This document shows, one piece after another, positions 1 to 8,135 of a stretch of DNA of 9,255 bases (its first letter is position 1; every line of letters starts with the position of its first letter). A model generated the notes under the pieces. That model worked only from the letters and a program-made list of their open reading frames with translations. It was not told where the DNA came from and did no database searches. Origin of the DNA: Moraxellaceae bacterium UBA2032 (GTDB lineage: Bacteria > Pseudomonadota > Gammaproteobacteria > Pseudomonadales > Moraxellaceae); the NCBI GenBank assembly GCA_002333125.1, contig DDBM01000129.1, positions 93,745 to 102,999 on the forward strand, written 5' to 3'. Both the position numbers and the translations under genes were made by a program.

Positions 1-1714
1 TACGGTCTAAACGGCCAATACGTTGCTCTAACACATCGGGGTTAGCAGGCAAGTCAAAAATAACCAAATGATGAGCAAACTGAAAGTTACGGCCTTCGGA
101 GCCAATTTCAGAGCATAATAAAATTTGTGCGCCGTAATCAGGTTCGGCAAAATAAGCGGCAGCACGGTCACGTTCTAATAAAGTCATTTCTTCATGAAAC
201 AGTGCGGTGCGTATGCCTTCATTAAGACGTAAACGTAACTCTAAAGCCATTGCCACATCGGCGGTACGGCAAATTAACAACACTTTTTGTTGCTTGAGCT
301 TCTTAAGAAATTGAATCAACCACGGAACGCGTGGGTCAGTGACTAACCAGCCGTCGTCGTCCGATTGAATTTCTGGCCAAAGCTGATTACGCACCACACC
401 CGACATCGGCCAATCGGCAGGTGGTGTTAATGGCACAGGAATACATTCACGCTCAGGAAAGCCTTTAATGGCTTCACGGGTGTTTCTAAATAAAACACGG
501 CCTGTTCCATGACGGTCTAATAAAGCGGCAACGGCTTTTTCGCGTCCTTTGGTGCTGCTTAAATCAAGGTCATCACCCAAATAGCCTTGTAATACGCTGC
601 GGGTGTCGTCATTGACTTTGCCACGCACTAAATGGCGTGCTGCTTGAGCAATGGGTAAATAACCTTCTTCTTCATCCAAAAAGTTATTTAAGCTGCTAAA
701 ACGCTTGGGGTCTAATAGTTTTAAACGGGCAAAATGACTCGCTACACCGAGCTGTTCGGGGGTGGCGGTAAGTAATAATACCCCTGCGGTTTGATTGGCT
801 AAGGCTTCGACCAGTTGATAGGCTTCACTAGGTTTTTCTTCGTCCCATTCTAAGTGATGCGCTTCGTCAACCACTAATAAATCCCATTTAGCCTCTAATG
901 CCGCTTCTTTAAGATGAGGGTGGTCAAGTAATAAGTCGATGCTGGCTAAAATATATTGTTCGGTGGCAAAGGGGTTTTGTTCTTCGTCGGCTTCACGAAT
1001 CGCGGCAGTGCGTGTTAAATCAAAGAGTGAAAAATTAATATTAAAACGGCGACGCATTTCGACGAGCCATTGATACTGTAGGCTGTCAGGAACTAAGACT
1101 AAAACTCGCTGTGCGCGGCCTGTTAATAATTGTTGATGAATAATTAAACCCGCTTCGATGGTTTTACCTAAACCTACTTCGTCGGCTAATAACACGCGTG
1201 GCGCAATACGTTGGCCAACTTCGTGTGCTATATAAAATTGATGCGGAATCAAACCCACACGAGGCCCTACTAAACCTGCAACGGGGCTTTTAGCAATCAT
1301 TTCACGGGCGCGTAAGGCGGTGACGCGTAATTCGTACCATGCGTTATTATCTAACTGACACGCTAATAAACGCTCACACGGTTTAGCCAATTGAATGTCG
1401 GGCGAGAGCCGTGTTTCGGCAAAACTGGTGCTATTACCTGCGTCATCTTGAACCTCATAACGCAACACAAATTGGCGTTCTTGTACGCTAGTTACAAGCC
1501 ACATTTTGTTGTTAGTGTCTTTAACGGTGTCACCCGCATTAAAACGAATTCTAGATAAGGGCGCATTTTGTTGGGCATAAACCCGTGTTTCTTCACTTTT
1601 AGGAAATAGAATAGTCACGGTACGTGCGTTAACTTCCACAACCATCCCTAAGCCTAATTCTGTTTCGGCATCAGATAACCAACGTTGACCAATAGCAGGG
1701 GTAGATATACTCAT
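1..1714 (-). CDS. rapA: RNA polymerase-associated protein RapA (HepA), N-terminal 571 codons, cut by window edge
   Basis: RapA is a Swi2/Snf2-family ATPase that binds RNA polymerase and helps recycle it after transcription. Translating the minus strand from the ATG at 1714 gives an open frame to the left edge, starting MSISTPAIGQRWLSDAETEL, which resembles the E. coli RapA N-terminus (GQRWISDTESELGLG). Visible motifs are the Walker A segment DEVGLGKT (about residues 178-185), the DEAH box in VVDEAHHL (DEAH 283-286), LLLTATPEQLG (motif III), LLCSEIGSEGRNFQFAHH (motif V region) and QRIGRLDR (motif VI), which ends at the window boundary. Only about 59% of a typical 968-residue protein is present; the C-terminal part lies to the left. 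The gene starts 11 bases after the rluA stop with only a weak GAGA upstream, so it is probably co-transcribed with rluA. Identity is from motifs and remembered family sequence. Confidence 0.97.
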   Translation of the reverse strand, partial: MSISTPAIGQRWLSDAETELGLGMVVEVNARTVTILFPKSEETRVYAQQNAPLSRIRFNAGDTVKDTNNKMWLVTSVQERQFVLRYEVQDDAGNSTSFAETRLSPDIQLAKPCERLLACQLDNNAWYELRVTALRAREMIAKSPVAGLVGPRVGLIPHQFYIAHEVGQRIAPRVLLADEVGLGKTIEAGLIIHQQLLTGRAQRVLVLVPDSLQYQWLVEMRRRFNINFSLFDLTRTAAIREADEEQNPFATEQYILASIDLLLDHPHLKEAALEAKWDLLVVDEAHHLEWDEEKPSEAYQLVEALANQTAGVLLLTATPEQLGVASHFARLKLLDPKRFSSLNNFLDEEEGYLPIAQAARHLVRGKVNDDTRSVLQGYLGDDLDLSSTKGREKAVAALLDRHGTGRVLFRNTREAIKGFPERECIPVPLTPPADWPMSGVVRNQLWPEIQSDDDGWLVTDPRVPWLIQFLKKLKQQKVLLICRTADVAMALELRLRLNEGIRTALFHEEMTLLERDRAAAYFAEPDYGAQILLCSEIGSEGRNFQFAHHLVIFDLPANPDVLEQRIGRLDR

Positions 1715-1725
1715 AACGTCTCTAA

Positions 1726-2385
1726 CTAAAAAGGAGCAGGCCACGAAAAACGTAACGGCTCTAAATGCAAGGGATGGGTAAATTCTAGTGTTTCTGCGTG
1801 TAAACACAAACGCGGACTTAATAAAATGGCTTCAGGGGGTGCATATAGGGTGTCACCCAATATCGGATGACCTAAGGTTTGCATATGCACGCGTAATTGA
1901 TGCGAGCGGCCTGTAATCGGTTTTAATAAAACACGAGTGCTTTTAGAGTGACGACTTAATACTTGCCATTGGGTTAGGGCGTGTTGGCCTGTTTCGTAAT
2001 CAACAATATGCAATGGCGGCTGCGTAGGGTCATAACGTAAAGGAGCGTCGATTTCGCCCTGCATTTGAGCAATATGACCATAAACTAAAGCGATGTAGTG
2101 TTTATTCACTTGGCGTAGTTCAAATTGTTTATTAATGTGCTGTTGACTACTTAAATTACGCGCAAAGACTAAAACGCCTGAGGTATCTTGGTCGAGTCTA
2201 TGGATAATACGCACGTCATCAAATTGAGCTTGAAGACGAGCATGAAGGCAATCTTGTTTTTCTGCGCCTTTACCGCGTACCGTTAGCAGCCCTGCAGGTT
2301 TGCCGACCACAAGCACATCATCATCACAAAATAAAATCGAGTAATCTAAGGACACGCGTTTTATCGTCTTAAAAATAAAACGCAA
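1726..2385 (-). CDS. rluA: Dual-specificity RNA pseudouridine synthase RluA
   Basis: Members of this group convert uridine to pseudouridine; E. coli RluA acts on 23S rRNA U746 and on position 32 of some tRNAs. The 219 residues match the E. coli RluA length. The catalytic motif HRLDQDTSG is at about residues 62-70, with D65 as the expected nucleophile. The segments GRSHQLRVHM (159-168) and LGHPILGD (171-178) are RluA/RsuA-superfamily signatures, and the C-terminus (LHAETLEFTHP) follows RluA closely. There is no in-frame ATG near the front. The frame opens with TTG at 2385, preceded by GAG with 8-base spacing; a GTG at 2355 is the alternative and would still keep the whole catalytic domain. Adjacency to rapA also occurs in E. 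coli and supports RluA over other Rlu paralogues. Substrate specificity is inferred, not shown. Confidence 0.93.
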   Translation of the reverse strand: MRFIFKTIKRVSLDYSILFCDDDVLVVGKPAGLLTVRGKGAEKQDCLHARLQAQFDDVRIIHRLDQDTSGVLVFARNLSSQQHINKQFELRQVNKHYIALVYGHIAQMQGEIDAPLRYDPTQPPLHIVDYETGQHALTQWQVLSRHSKSTRVLLKPITGRSHQLRVHMQTLGHPILGDTLYAPPEAILLSPRLCLHAETLEFTHPLHLEPLRFSWPAPF

Positions 2386-2445
2386 TTGTAATAACTCATT
2401 CTGTTAATACAAGCATAATTTTTTAAGATACCGCATATTAAGGCT

Positions 2446-2724
2446 TTATTTTGGTATTTTTGGCTGAGTGCCTTGCATCATATAGGGCAAAACAAGAGTA
2501 TCTGCCACCATCGAAAAGGGTAAGTCAATCAGCGCAGCAGGATAGCCAATCCAAAGTAATACAGGACTTTTTGCGCTAAGCTCTTGAGGATTTGCTAAAA
2601 TATGGCTGTCAAACTGTGTGCCAAAATAAGGTTTAGCTTTGTCACCTTTGCTAAAAAGGCCGATACTGGTCGCACAGCCAGAGATTAACAACAGCACAGA
2701 AAAACTTATTAATAATTTAGACAT
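2446..2724 (-). CDS. Small YceK/YidQ-family lipoprotein (DUF1375-like)
   Basis: This 92-residue protein begins with a lipoprotein signal peptide: a short charged N-terminus (MSK), a hydrophobic stretch at residues 4-14, and a lipobox ISGC with the lipidated cysteine at residue 17. It should therefore be exported and anchored to a membrane, probably the outer membrane, since Ala rather than Asp follows the cysteine. The C-terminal half carries IDLPFSMVADTLVLPY (about 66-81), which matches the DLPFS..-DTL-LP core of the small YceK/YidQ lipoproteins, whose function is unknown. The ATG at 2724 has no obvious Shine-Dalgarno sequence. The gene is divergent from the helicase gene, so its promoter must lie in or overlap the helicase start region. 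It sits 60 bases upstream of rluA on the same strand and might be co-transcribed with it. Confidence 0.85.
   Translation of the reverse strand: MSKLLISFSVLLLISGCATSIGLFSKGDKAKPYFGTQFDSHILANPQELSAKSPVLLWIGYPAALIDLPFSMVADTLVLPYMMQGTQPKIPK
2685..2712 (+). promoter_or_regulatory. Candidate sigma-70 promoter for the helicase gene
   Basis: TTAACA (2685-2690, 5 of 6 matches to the -35 consensus) is followed after 16 bases by TATTAA (2707-2712, 4 of 6 to the -10). It lies inside the 5' end of the divergent lipoprotein gene. Transcription would start near 2719, leaving about 40 bases of leader before the preferred TTG start at 2760 but only about 10 before the ATG at 2730. This is a prediction from consensus only. 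Confidence 0.3.
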
Positions 2725-2747
2725 GGTTTATGATTCGCTTTTTTTGC

Positions 2748-2753
2748 AGGAAG
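2748..2753 (+). promoter_or_regulatory. Shine-Dalgarno sequence that decides the helicase start
   Basis: AGGAAG lies 6 bases before the TTG at 2760, an excellent ribosome-binding arrangement. The ATG at 2730, which gives a longer frame, has no comparable sequence in front of it and lies only 5 bases from the divergent lipoprotein start. Confidence 0.65.
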
Positions 2754-2759
2754 AACAGT

Positions 2760-5378
2760 TTGCAACTTACTGAAGAACAACGCAACATCGTGACACATTA
2801 TCAAGGGGCAGCCATTGTATATGCGGTGGCGGGCGCAGGTAAATCAACCACGATGGCGTATCGGGTGCAGCATTTAGTTAATACGCATGGCGTTGACCCA
2901 CAGCGAATTTTGGTGTGTTCGTTTAGCAAAGCCACCGTCAATGATATTCAACAAAAAATAGCTAATTTAGATGTGCCGCGTGTTGCTTGTTATACCTTTA
3001 ATGCACTAGGCCGCAAAATTGTGCAAAAGGCGGTGCAAGACGGTTTTTATACGGCATTTAATGAAGAACACATTGAGCATCGTAATAGTCAATTAGCGAT
3101 GCGCGCCCTTGTAGAGTTGGGTAAACAATACGGAAAAAACTTTAGTCAATTAGATATTAATCAAGAAGATTTACAAACTTATATTTCGGTCTGTAAAGGG
3201 AATTTGTGTTATGCCAACATTTTAGCGGCCAAATTGCCTGTACATACCTTAGCTTATGCACAGCAAGCCGAACACAAAAACGCCCATTATTTAAAAGCTT
3301 ATCAATTGTATGAGCAAATTCGTCAACAACAAAACTGGCTTACCTTTGACGACCAATTAGTGTTGGCGTGGGAGGCATTGGAGCGTTTTGACAGCATCAG
3401 AGCATGGGCAAAAAGCAGCTTTGATTTTGTGTTGATTGATGAGTTTCAGGACGTAAACAAAGTTCAAGTACAAATAGCCGATATTTTAACCGAAGACCAT
3501 CGTAACTACATGGCCATTGGTGATGATGACCAATGTATTTATGAGTGGCGCGGTGCCGATGTACGCTATATTTTAGACTTCAAAAAACGTTATCAAGCGC
3601 AAGCCTATATTATCTCAGACAATTTTAGATGTCCTGCCGAAGCTACCTTGTTGGCAGGCAAAGTGATTGCTCAAAATCAAGAGCGACAACCCAAAGATTT
3701 AGTGTCACAAAAAGGGTTTGGCGGAGACGTTGTTTTACAAGGCTTTAAGAGTGAAGAAGACAGCGCACAGTATGTTGTAAACTGTTATAAAAATTTATTA
3801 GCTCAAGGCACTCATCCCAAAGACTGTATTGTATTAGTACGAACCTATTCGCAAACTTCGGTTATTGAAGCCAAACTCATTCAAGAAGAATTAGCCTATC
3901 AAGTCATTGGTAATCAACGTTTTTATGAACGTACCGAAGTCAAAGTGTTGTTTACCTATTTAAGCTTTGCGCGTCAAGAACGTGACTATCAACAATCAGG
4001 CAACAATCAAGCCCTTAGCGAGCAATATATTCGACGTTTTGCTGAGGTGTTACGTCATCCTAATCGTTATTTAAGTCAGCAATGGATTAATGAGTTTATG
4101 ATGCAAGCGCGTCAACAAAATGGCTCTTTAGTTAATTTTTTGGCGCAGCAATTACATCATGTTGCTCATCAAGGCACGCAAAATCGCTTGGCAAAATTAG
4201 TTAATATTTTGCAAAAATTACAAGCTAAATTAGATGAAGATGCAGGGCTAACTTTATTATGGTTAGTCAACGAGCTAGAGTATTTAGATGCCTTAACAAA
4301 GGCGGCAGCGATTCCAGAATTAGGCGAAGAACGCTGTCAAAATGTGCGCGCCTTAATTAATTATGCGCAAAAAAAAGGCACTGTATTAGCGTTTTTAGAG
4401 CATTTGCGGCGTTTACATTTGGCCGATAGTCAAGGTAACGACGCGCAACCTAAACTGCATATTATGTCAATTCATCGCGCCAAAGGTTTAGAGTGGCCTG
4501 TTGTTTTTGTGCCATGTTGCAGTAAAGAGCAAATGCCGTCGCTTTATAACGATAACATTGAAGAAGAACGGCGTTTGTTATATGTAGCTTTAACGCGCAC
4601 TAAACAGCAGTTACATATACTGTTTGCGCCACAAGAAGCGATGAGTGTGTTTTTAAAAAAGGTCAATGCACCCGATATATTAAACACAGCTAATCAACTA
4701 GCCAAGGTGTTTAATCCTCAAACCTTAGCCCAAACTACAGCCGAAGATATTGCCTTGTTAGCACAATCCATGGCACGTTATCCTTTGGTGCATTATATAC
4801 AGCAGTGGTGGCGCGCAGACAGCACAACAAAAGCTTTGTTACAGCAAAAAATAAGCGATGCCTTAGAGCAGCAAGCACAGGCTCAACAGCAAGTGGCGCA
4901 AGCACAAAACAGTAGTTTAAATGATATTCATCAATCAAAAAGCCATGAACAACAGCTTAAAAGTATGGCGCGACGTTTATTGTTATTTGCCAAACGTCCT
5001 GTCTCGGTATTGTTGCAGCACAATTTAACTGCATCACAACGCCATCAACCGCTGAGTTTTGTGGCTCAGTCACATGCTATTGAAGTATATGTGGCATCGG
5101 GGCAGTGCGTGGGTATCGTTGATGTGAAACACTCTAAATTTCCAGTAAGTGAAGTGTTAGATTGGTCTTGGTTAGAAGGTGTGCCGACTCAAGAGCTTAA
5201 ATCATGGCAAAGCGGGCAAAAAATTAATTTACGGCTTAAACTGCGCCACGACATACAACACAAAAGTTCATCTATTGAGTCATCACAATCAAAAATTGGC
5301 ACAACAGTTCAATACATGGCTTCACCCTTATTTAATCAAGATGCTGCCTATTTAATGGGGGTTTTAGAGCAAAAATGA
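2760..5378 (+). CDS. UvrD/Rep-like superfamily 1A DNA helicase with C-terminal extension
   Basis: An ATP-dependent 3'-to-5' DNA helicase of the UvrD/Rep/PcrA class, probably acting in DNA repair or replication. Residues are counted from the upstream ATG at 2730; subtract 10 for the preferred TTG start (872 residues). Visible motifs: Q-motif LTEEQ (13-17), Walker A AVAGAGKST (32-40), motif Ia CSFSKATVNDI (63-73), Ib CYTFNALG (87-94), II LIDEFQD (235-241), III AIGDDDQCIYEWRGAD (262-277), IV NFRCP (298-302), V IMSIHRAKGLEWPVVFV (578-594) and VI EEERRLLYVALTRTK (611-625). All helicase motifs are intact, so it should be active. After motif VI come about 255 further residues: a Q-rich, probably coiled or flexible stretch (about 700-745), then a region I do not recognise, with no visible PcrA/UvrD-type Tudor domain. 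E. coli UvrD is 720 residues, so this protein is long. I do not call it uvrD, because the sequence is divergent and a canonical UvrD may exist elsewhere. Confidence 0.93.
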   Translation: MQLTEEQRNIVTHYQGAAIVYAVAGAGKSTTMAYRVQHLVNTHGVDPQRILVCSFSKATVNDIQQKIANLDVPRVACYTFNALGRKIVQKAVQDGFYTAFNEEHIEHRNSQLAMRALVELGKQYGKNFSQLDINQEDLQTYISVCKGNLCYANILAAKLPVHTLAYAQQAEHKNAHYLKAYQLYEQIRQQQNWLTFDDQLVLAWEALERFDSIRAWAKSSFDFVLIDEFQDVNKVQVQIADILTEDHRNYMAIGDDDQCIYEWRGADVRYILDFKKRYQAQAYIISDNFRCPAEATLLAGKVIAQNQERQPKDLVSQKGFGGDVVLQGFKSEEDSAQYVVNCYKNLLAQGTHPKDCIVLVRTYSQTSVIEAKLIQEELAYQVIGNQRFYERTEVKVLFTYLSFARQERDYQQSGNNQALSEQYIRRFAEVLRHPNRYLSQQWINEFMMQARQQNGSLVNFLAQQLHHVAHQGTQNRLAKLVNILQKLQAKLDEDAGLTLLWLVNELEYLDALTKAAAIPELGEERCQNVRALINYAQKKGTVLAFLEHLRRLHLADSQGNDAQPKLHIMSIHRAKGLEWPVVFVPCCSKEQMPSLYNDNIEEERRLLYVALTRTKQQLHILFAPQEAMSVFLKKVNAPDILNTANQLAKVFNPQTLAQTTAEDIALLAQSMARYPLVHYIQQWWRADSTTKALLQQKISDALEQQAQAQQQVAQAQNSSLNDIHQSKSHEQQLKSMARRLLLFAKRPVSVLLQHNLTASQRHQPLSFVAQSHAIEVYVASGQCVGIVDVKHSKFPVSEVLDWSWLEGVPTQELKSWQSGQKINLRLKLRHDIQHKSSSIESSQSKIGTTVQYMASPLFNQDAAYLMGVLEQK

Positions 5379-5429
5379 GCTTTTAGAGCAGGTATTCTAA
5401 TCAAATTTGGCTTTTTAAGAGCTTATAGG

Positions 5430-5458
5430 TTGCAATTGTGGTCAACTTTCTATAAAAA
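5430..5458 (+). promoter_or_regulatory. Weak candidate promoter upstream of cmk, in the 163-base gap after the helicase gene
   Basis: TTGCAA (5430-5435) is followed either by TATAAA at 5451-5456 (15-base spacer) or by TAAAAA at 5453-5458 (17-base spacer). The gap 5379-5541 is AT-rich, and I see no convincing intrinsic terminator for the helicase gene in it, so some readthrough into cmk is possible. Low-confidence consensus match. Confidence 0.28.
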
Positions 5459-5541
5459 GCGCACGCATTAAAGCATTAGTACGAGTAGGGTTTTTATAAA
5501 AATTATCCGCGTATTAGTCATGTTGTTGCATCGAGGTATCC

Positions 5542-6273
5542 ATGAGTGCAGATTTAGAGCCTAGCGTAAAGCCCGTTATTATACCGCCCGTAATTACCAT
5601 TGATGGGCCTAGTGGCTCGGGTAAAGGCACGATTGCACATCGTTTGGCCTTAAAGTTTGGGTTTCATGTGTTAGATTCGGGGGCGTTATATCGCTTGTTG
5701 GCCTTAGCAGCTCAACAGCATGGCGTACAAACCCATAATGAAGCCGCGTTGCAAGTATTAGCTGCTCATTTAGATGCCCAATTTCAAGATAACAACGGCG
5801 AGGCGATGTTAATACTTGAGGGTGAAGATGTGACTCAAAGCATTCGTAGTGAAGAAATAGGCGCGGCAGCCTCCAAAATAGCGGCTTTACCCACTGTGCG
5901 TGAAGCCTTATTACAGCGTCAACATGCCTTTAGAGAAACACCGGGTTTGGTTGCCGATGGCCGCGACATGGGTACAGTGGTGTTTCCTGATGCCAGCTTA
6001 AAAATATTTTTAACCGCCAGTGCCGAAGCACGTGCCGAGAGACGTTACAAACAACTATTAGAGAAAGGTTTTGCGGCCAGTTTGCCTGCCATTTTAGCGG
6101 ATATTCAAGCCAGAGATTTACGCGACAGCCAGCGTACTGTGTCGCCTTTAAAGCCTGCACAAGAAGCGATAGTGCTAGATAGCACCGCTTTAGGCATAGA
6201 AGCAGTCCTTGCAGCGGTCATCGAAGCAGCCAAAACTAAAACAAATTTGCAAGAATTTTTAGTTAAATCCTAA
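5542..6273 (+). CDS. cmk: Cytidylate kinase (CMP/dCMP kinase)
   Basis: Cmk phosphorylates CMP and dCMP with ATP, in the cytoplasm, to recycle and supply pyrimidine nucleotides. The 243-residue product has a P-loop, GPSGSGKGT (22-30), the CMP-kinase segment LDSGALYR (44-51), the substrate-site segments [14 protein letters not shown] (92-105) and [14 protein letters not shown] (138-151), and the arginine-rich lid region ARDLRDSQR (190-198). E. coli Cmk is 227 residues; the difference is mainly about 10 extra N-terminal residues before VITIDGPSG plus a slightly longer tail. The ATG at 5542 is supported by GAGG at 5533-5536 with a 5-base spacer. It precedes rpsA, as in E. coli and most gammaproteobacteria. 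Confidence 0.97.
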   Translation: MSADLEPSVKPVIIPPVITIDGPSGSGKGTIAHRLALKFGFHVLDSGALYRLLALAAQQHGVQTHNEAALQVLAAHLDAQFQDNNGEAMLILEGEDVTQSIRSEEIGAAASKIAALPTVREALLQRQHAFRETPGLVADGRDMGTVVFPDASLKIFLTASAEARAERRYKQLLEKGFAASLPAILADIQARDLRDSQRTVSPLKPAQEAIVLDSTALGIEAVLAAVIEAAKTKTNLQEFLVKS

Positions 6274-6301
6274 GCACATTGCCTTGTAGTTGTTGTATAA
6301 T
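6273..6301 (+). promoter_or_regulatory. Candidate rpsA promoter with perfect -10 box
   Basis: A perfect TATAAT lies at 6296-6301, immediately after cmk. The matching -35 position (about 6273-6278, AGCACA) is poor; TTGCCT at 6279-6284 is a better hexamer but only 11 bases away. The GC-rich discriminator CGGC after the -10 box would fit growth-rate or stringent control of a ribosomal protein gene, but that is inference. Transcription would begin near 6308, giving a leader of about 135 bases. Confidence 0.45.
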
Positions 6302-6331
6302 CGGCAACTTTTTTAATTTTGAGTAAGGGTA

Positions 6332-6434
6332 AACTTATACATACCAGCAGCGTATAAGTTGCTCTAAATACTAACAGCCCGACATGAGCTGGTCATGTGC
6401 GGTCAAAAAACAGTGATGCGACAGCATCTTAAGG
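6332..6434 (+). promoter_or_regulatory. rpsA leader with three consecutive hairpins, likely S1 autoregulatory initiation region
   Basis: Three inverted repeats precede the rpsA start. Hairpin I pairs AACTTATAC (6332-6340) with GTATAAGTT (6352-6360), a perfect 9-bp stem with an 11-base loop. Hairpin II pairs CCGACATGA (6379-6387) with TCATGT-G-CGG (6393-6402), 9 pairs with one bulged G, and has GG in its loop. Hairpin III pairs GATGC (6415-6419) with GCATC (6424-6428) over a 4-base loop. They are separated by A/U-rich single-stranded stretches, and the Shine-Dalgarno candidate AAGG (6431-6434) follows directly. In E. coli and other gammaproteobacteria the rpsA initiation region is known to fold into three such hairpins and to be repressed by free S1. 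The hairpins are seen; the regulation is inferred from that knowledge. Confidence 0.7.
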
Positions 6435-6442
6435 TTGAATTT

Positions 6443-8128
6443 ATGAGCGAATCATTTGCCGAACTCTTTGCAGAAAGCGAATTACAATTTACACAAGGCG
6501 CAGTTATTTCGGGTATCGTTGTTGCTATTGATAGCGACTGGGTAACCGTTGATACTGGCTTAAAGTCTGAAGGCGTAGTGCCACGCGAAGAGTTCTTGAA
6601 TGACTTACGTGAATTAGAAGTCAACGTAGGCGACACCGTAGAAGTGGTTGTTGATGCGTTTGATAACGGCATGGGTCAAACCATGTTGTCGCGCGAAAAA
6701 GCAAAACGCGCTGAAACATGGACACGTTTAGAAAAAATCTTCACCGATGGCGAAATCGTTCGTGGTCTTATTTCTGGCAAAGTCAAAGGTGGCTTTACCG
6801 TGGATATCGGCCCAATTCGTGCGTTCTTGCCGGGTTCTTTGGTTGATACACGTCCTATTCGTGACACCACACACCTTGAAGGTAAAGAACTCGAATTTAA
6901 AGTTATTAAATTAGACCAAAAACGTAACAACGTCGTTGTTTCTCGTCGTGCTGTGATGGACGAAGAAGGCAAATCCGTTCGTGAAGAATTGTTGGCTCAG
7001 TTACAAGAAGGTCAAACCGTTAAAGGTACAATCAAAAATCTTACCGATTACGGCGCATTCGTTGACCTCGGTGGCATTGATGGCTTGTTGCATATCACTG
7101 ATATGGCTTGGAAACGTGTTAAACACCCAAGCGAAGTGGTTGAAGTTGGCCAAGAAATGGAAGTTAAAGTTCTTAAATTTGACCGCGAGCGTAACCGTGT
7201 ATCATTGGGCTTAAAACAATTGGGTCAAGACCCATGGTTAGCCTTAATGAGCAAGTATCCAAAAGGTACAATTACTCGCGCTAAAGTCACTAACTTAACT
7301 GACTACGGTTGCTTTGCCGAGATTGCTGAAGGTATTGAAGGTTTGGTTCACGTATCCGAAATGGATCACACCAACAAAAACATTCACCCCTCTAAAGTGG
7401 TTCAAATTGGTGATCAAGTTGACGTGATGGTATTAGAAATTGACGAAGAACGTCGTCGTATTTCTTTAGGCATCAAACAATGTAAAGCTAATCCTTGGGA
7501 TGAGTTTGCTAAAACTCACGAAAAAGGCCAAAAAGTTTCTGGCAACATCAAATCCATTACTGACTTTGGTATCTTTATTGGTTTACCAGGTGGTATTGAC
7601 GGTTTGGTTCACTTGTCTGATATTTCTTGGAATGAAGCAGGCGAAGAAGCAATTCGTAAGTTCCGTAAAGGTGACTTGGTTGAAGCGGTTATTTTAGCAG
7701 TAGATGCTGAAGGCAACCGTATTTCTTTAGGCATTAAACAACTTGCAAAAGACCCGTTCAGCGATTTTGCTGCTTCTCATGAGAAAGGCGCAATCGTTAA
7801 AGGTGTTATTAAAGCAGTTGACGCTAAAGGCGCAACCGTTGAATTAGCAGACGGTGTTGAGGCTAACCTCAAAGCCTCTGAAATCATTCGTGACCGTGTA
7901 GAAGATGCCTCTAAGCATTTGACTGTTGGTCAAGAGATTGAAGCTAAAATCATTGGTGTTGACCGTAAAGCTCGTGTTATTAACTTGTCGATTAAAGCCA
8001 AAGACGAAGCTGAAGAGCGTGAAGCAATCACAAACTTGCGTAATACCACAAGTCAAGCAGCTGAAGCGGCTGCAACTGCTGCTGGTCCAAAAACCATCGG
8101 TGACTTGATTAAAGCACAAATGAAGTAA
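6443..8128 (+). CDS. rpsA: 30S ribosomal protein S1
   Basis: S1 binds mRNA on the 30S subunit and is needed to start translation on structured messages or those with weak Shine-Dalgarno sequences. The 561-residue product (E. coli 557) starts [20 protein letters not shown] and contains six S1 (OB-fold) repeats at roughly 18-84, 103-170, 190-258, 275-345, 362-432 and 449-518. Repeats 3-6 carry the RNA-binding pattern, for example [17 protein letters not shown] (201-217) and [18 protein letters not shown] (373-390). The first two repeats mediate ribosome docking in the family. The ATG at 6443 fits the family N-terminus, and AAGG lies 8 bases upstream. The same frame is open back to an ATG at 6395, but that would add 16 unrelated residues and lies inside leader hairpin II. 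The protein ends with the usual S1 tail, [11 protein letters not shown]. Confidence 0.98.
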   Translation: MSESFAELFAESELQFTQGAVISGIVVAIDSDWVTVDTGLKSEGVVPREEFLNDLRELEVNVGDTVEVVVDAFDNGMGQTMLSREKAKRAETWTRLEKIFTDGEIVRGLISGKVKGGFTVDIGPIRAFLPGSLVDTRPIRDTTHLEGKELEFKVIKLDQKRNNVVVSRRAVMDEEGKSVREELLAQLQEGQTVKGTIKNLTDYGAFVDLGGIDGLLHITDMAWKRVKHPSEVVEVGQEMEVKVLKFDRERNRVSLGLKQLGQDPWLALMSKYPKGTITRAKVTNLTDYGCFAEIAEGIEGLVHVSEMDHTNKNIHPSKVVQIGDQVDVMVLEIDEERRRISLGIKQCKANPWDEFAKTHEKGQKVSGNIKSITDFGIFIGLPGGIDGLVHLSDISWNEAGEEAIRKFRKGDLVEAVILAVDAEGNRISLGIKQLAKDPFSDFAASHEKGAIVKGVIKAVDAKGATVELADGVEANLKASEIIRDRVEDASKHLTVGQEIEAKIIGVDRKARVINLSIKAKDEAEEREAITNLRNTTSQAAEAAATAAGPKTIGDLIKAQMK

Positions 8129-8135
8129 TGTTATA

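Noticed and set aside
4735..4938. Minus-strand 67-residue frame inside the helicase gene
   Set aside because: Antisense to an intact, conserved helicase frame, with no supporting signal.
5379..5541. Possible terminator or small RNA between the helicase gene and cmk
   Set aside because: Only short imperfect repeats such as GCTTTT...AGAGC and a duplicated GCATTA are seen; no stem with a T-tract.
5930..6160. Minus-strand 76-residue frame inside cmk
   Set aside because: Antisense to well-conserved cmk codons, with no supporting signal.
6395..6442. Upstream in-frame ATG giving a longer ribosomal protein S1
   Set aside because: The 16 added residues are unlike S1 N-termini and the codon lies inside leader hairpin II; the ATG at 6443 has a ribosome-binding site and the family start.
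6403..6972. Two minus-strand open frames opposite rpsA
   Set aside because: They are antisense shadows of rpsA: low-complexity Ser/Thr/Arg-rich products with no family features or start signals.
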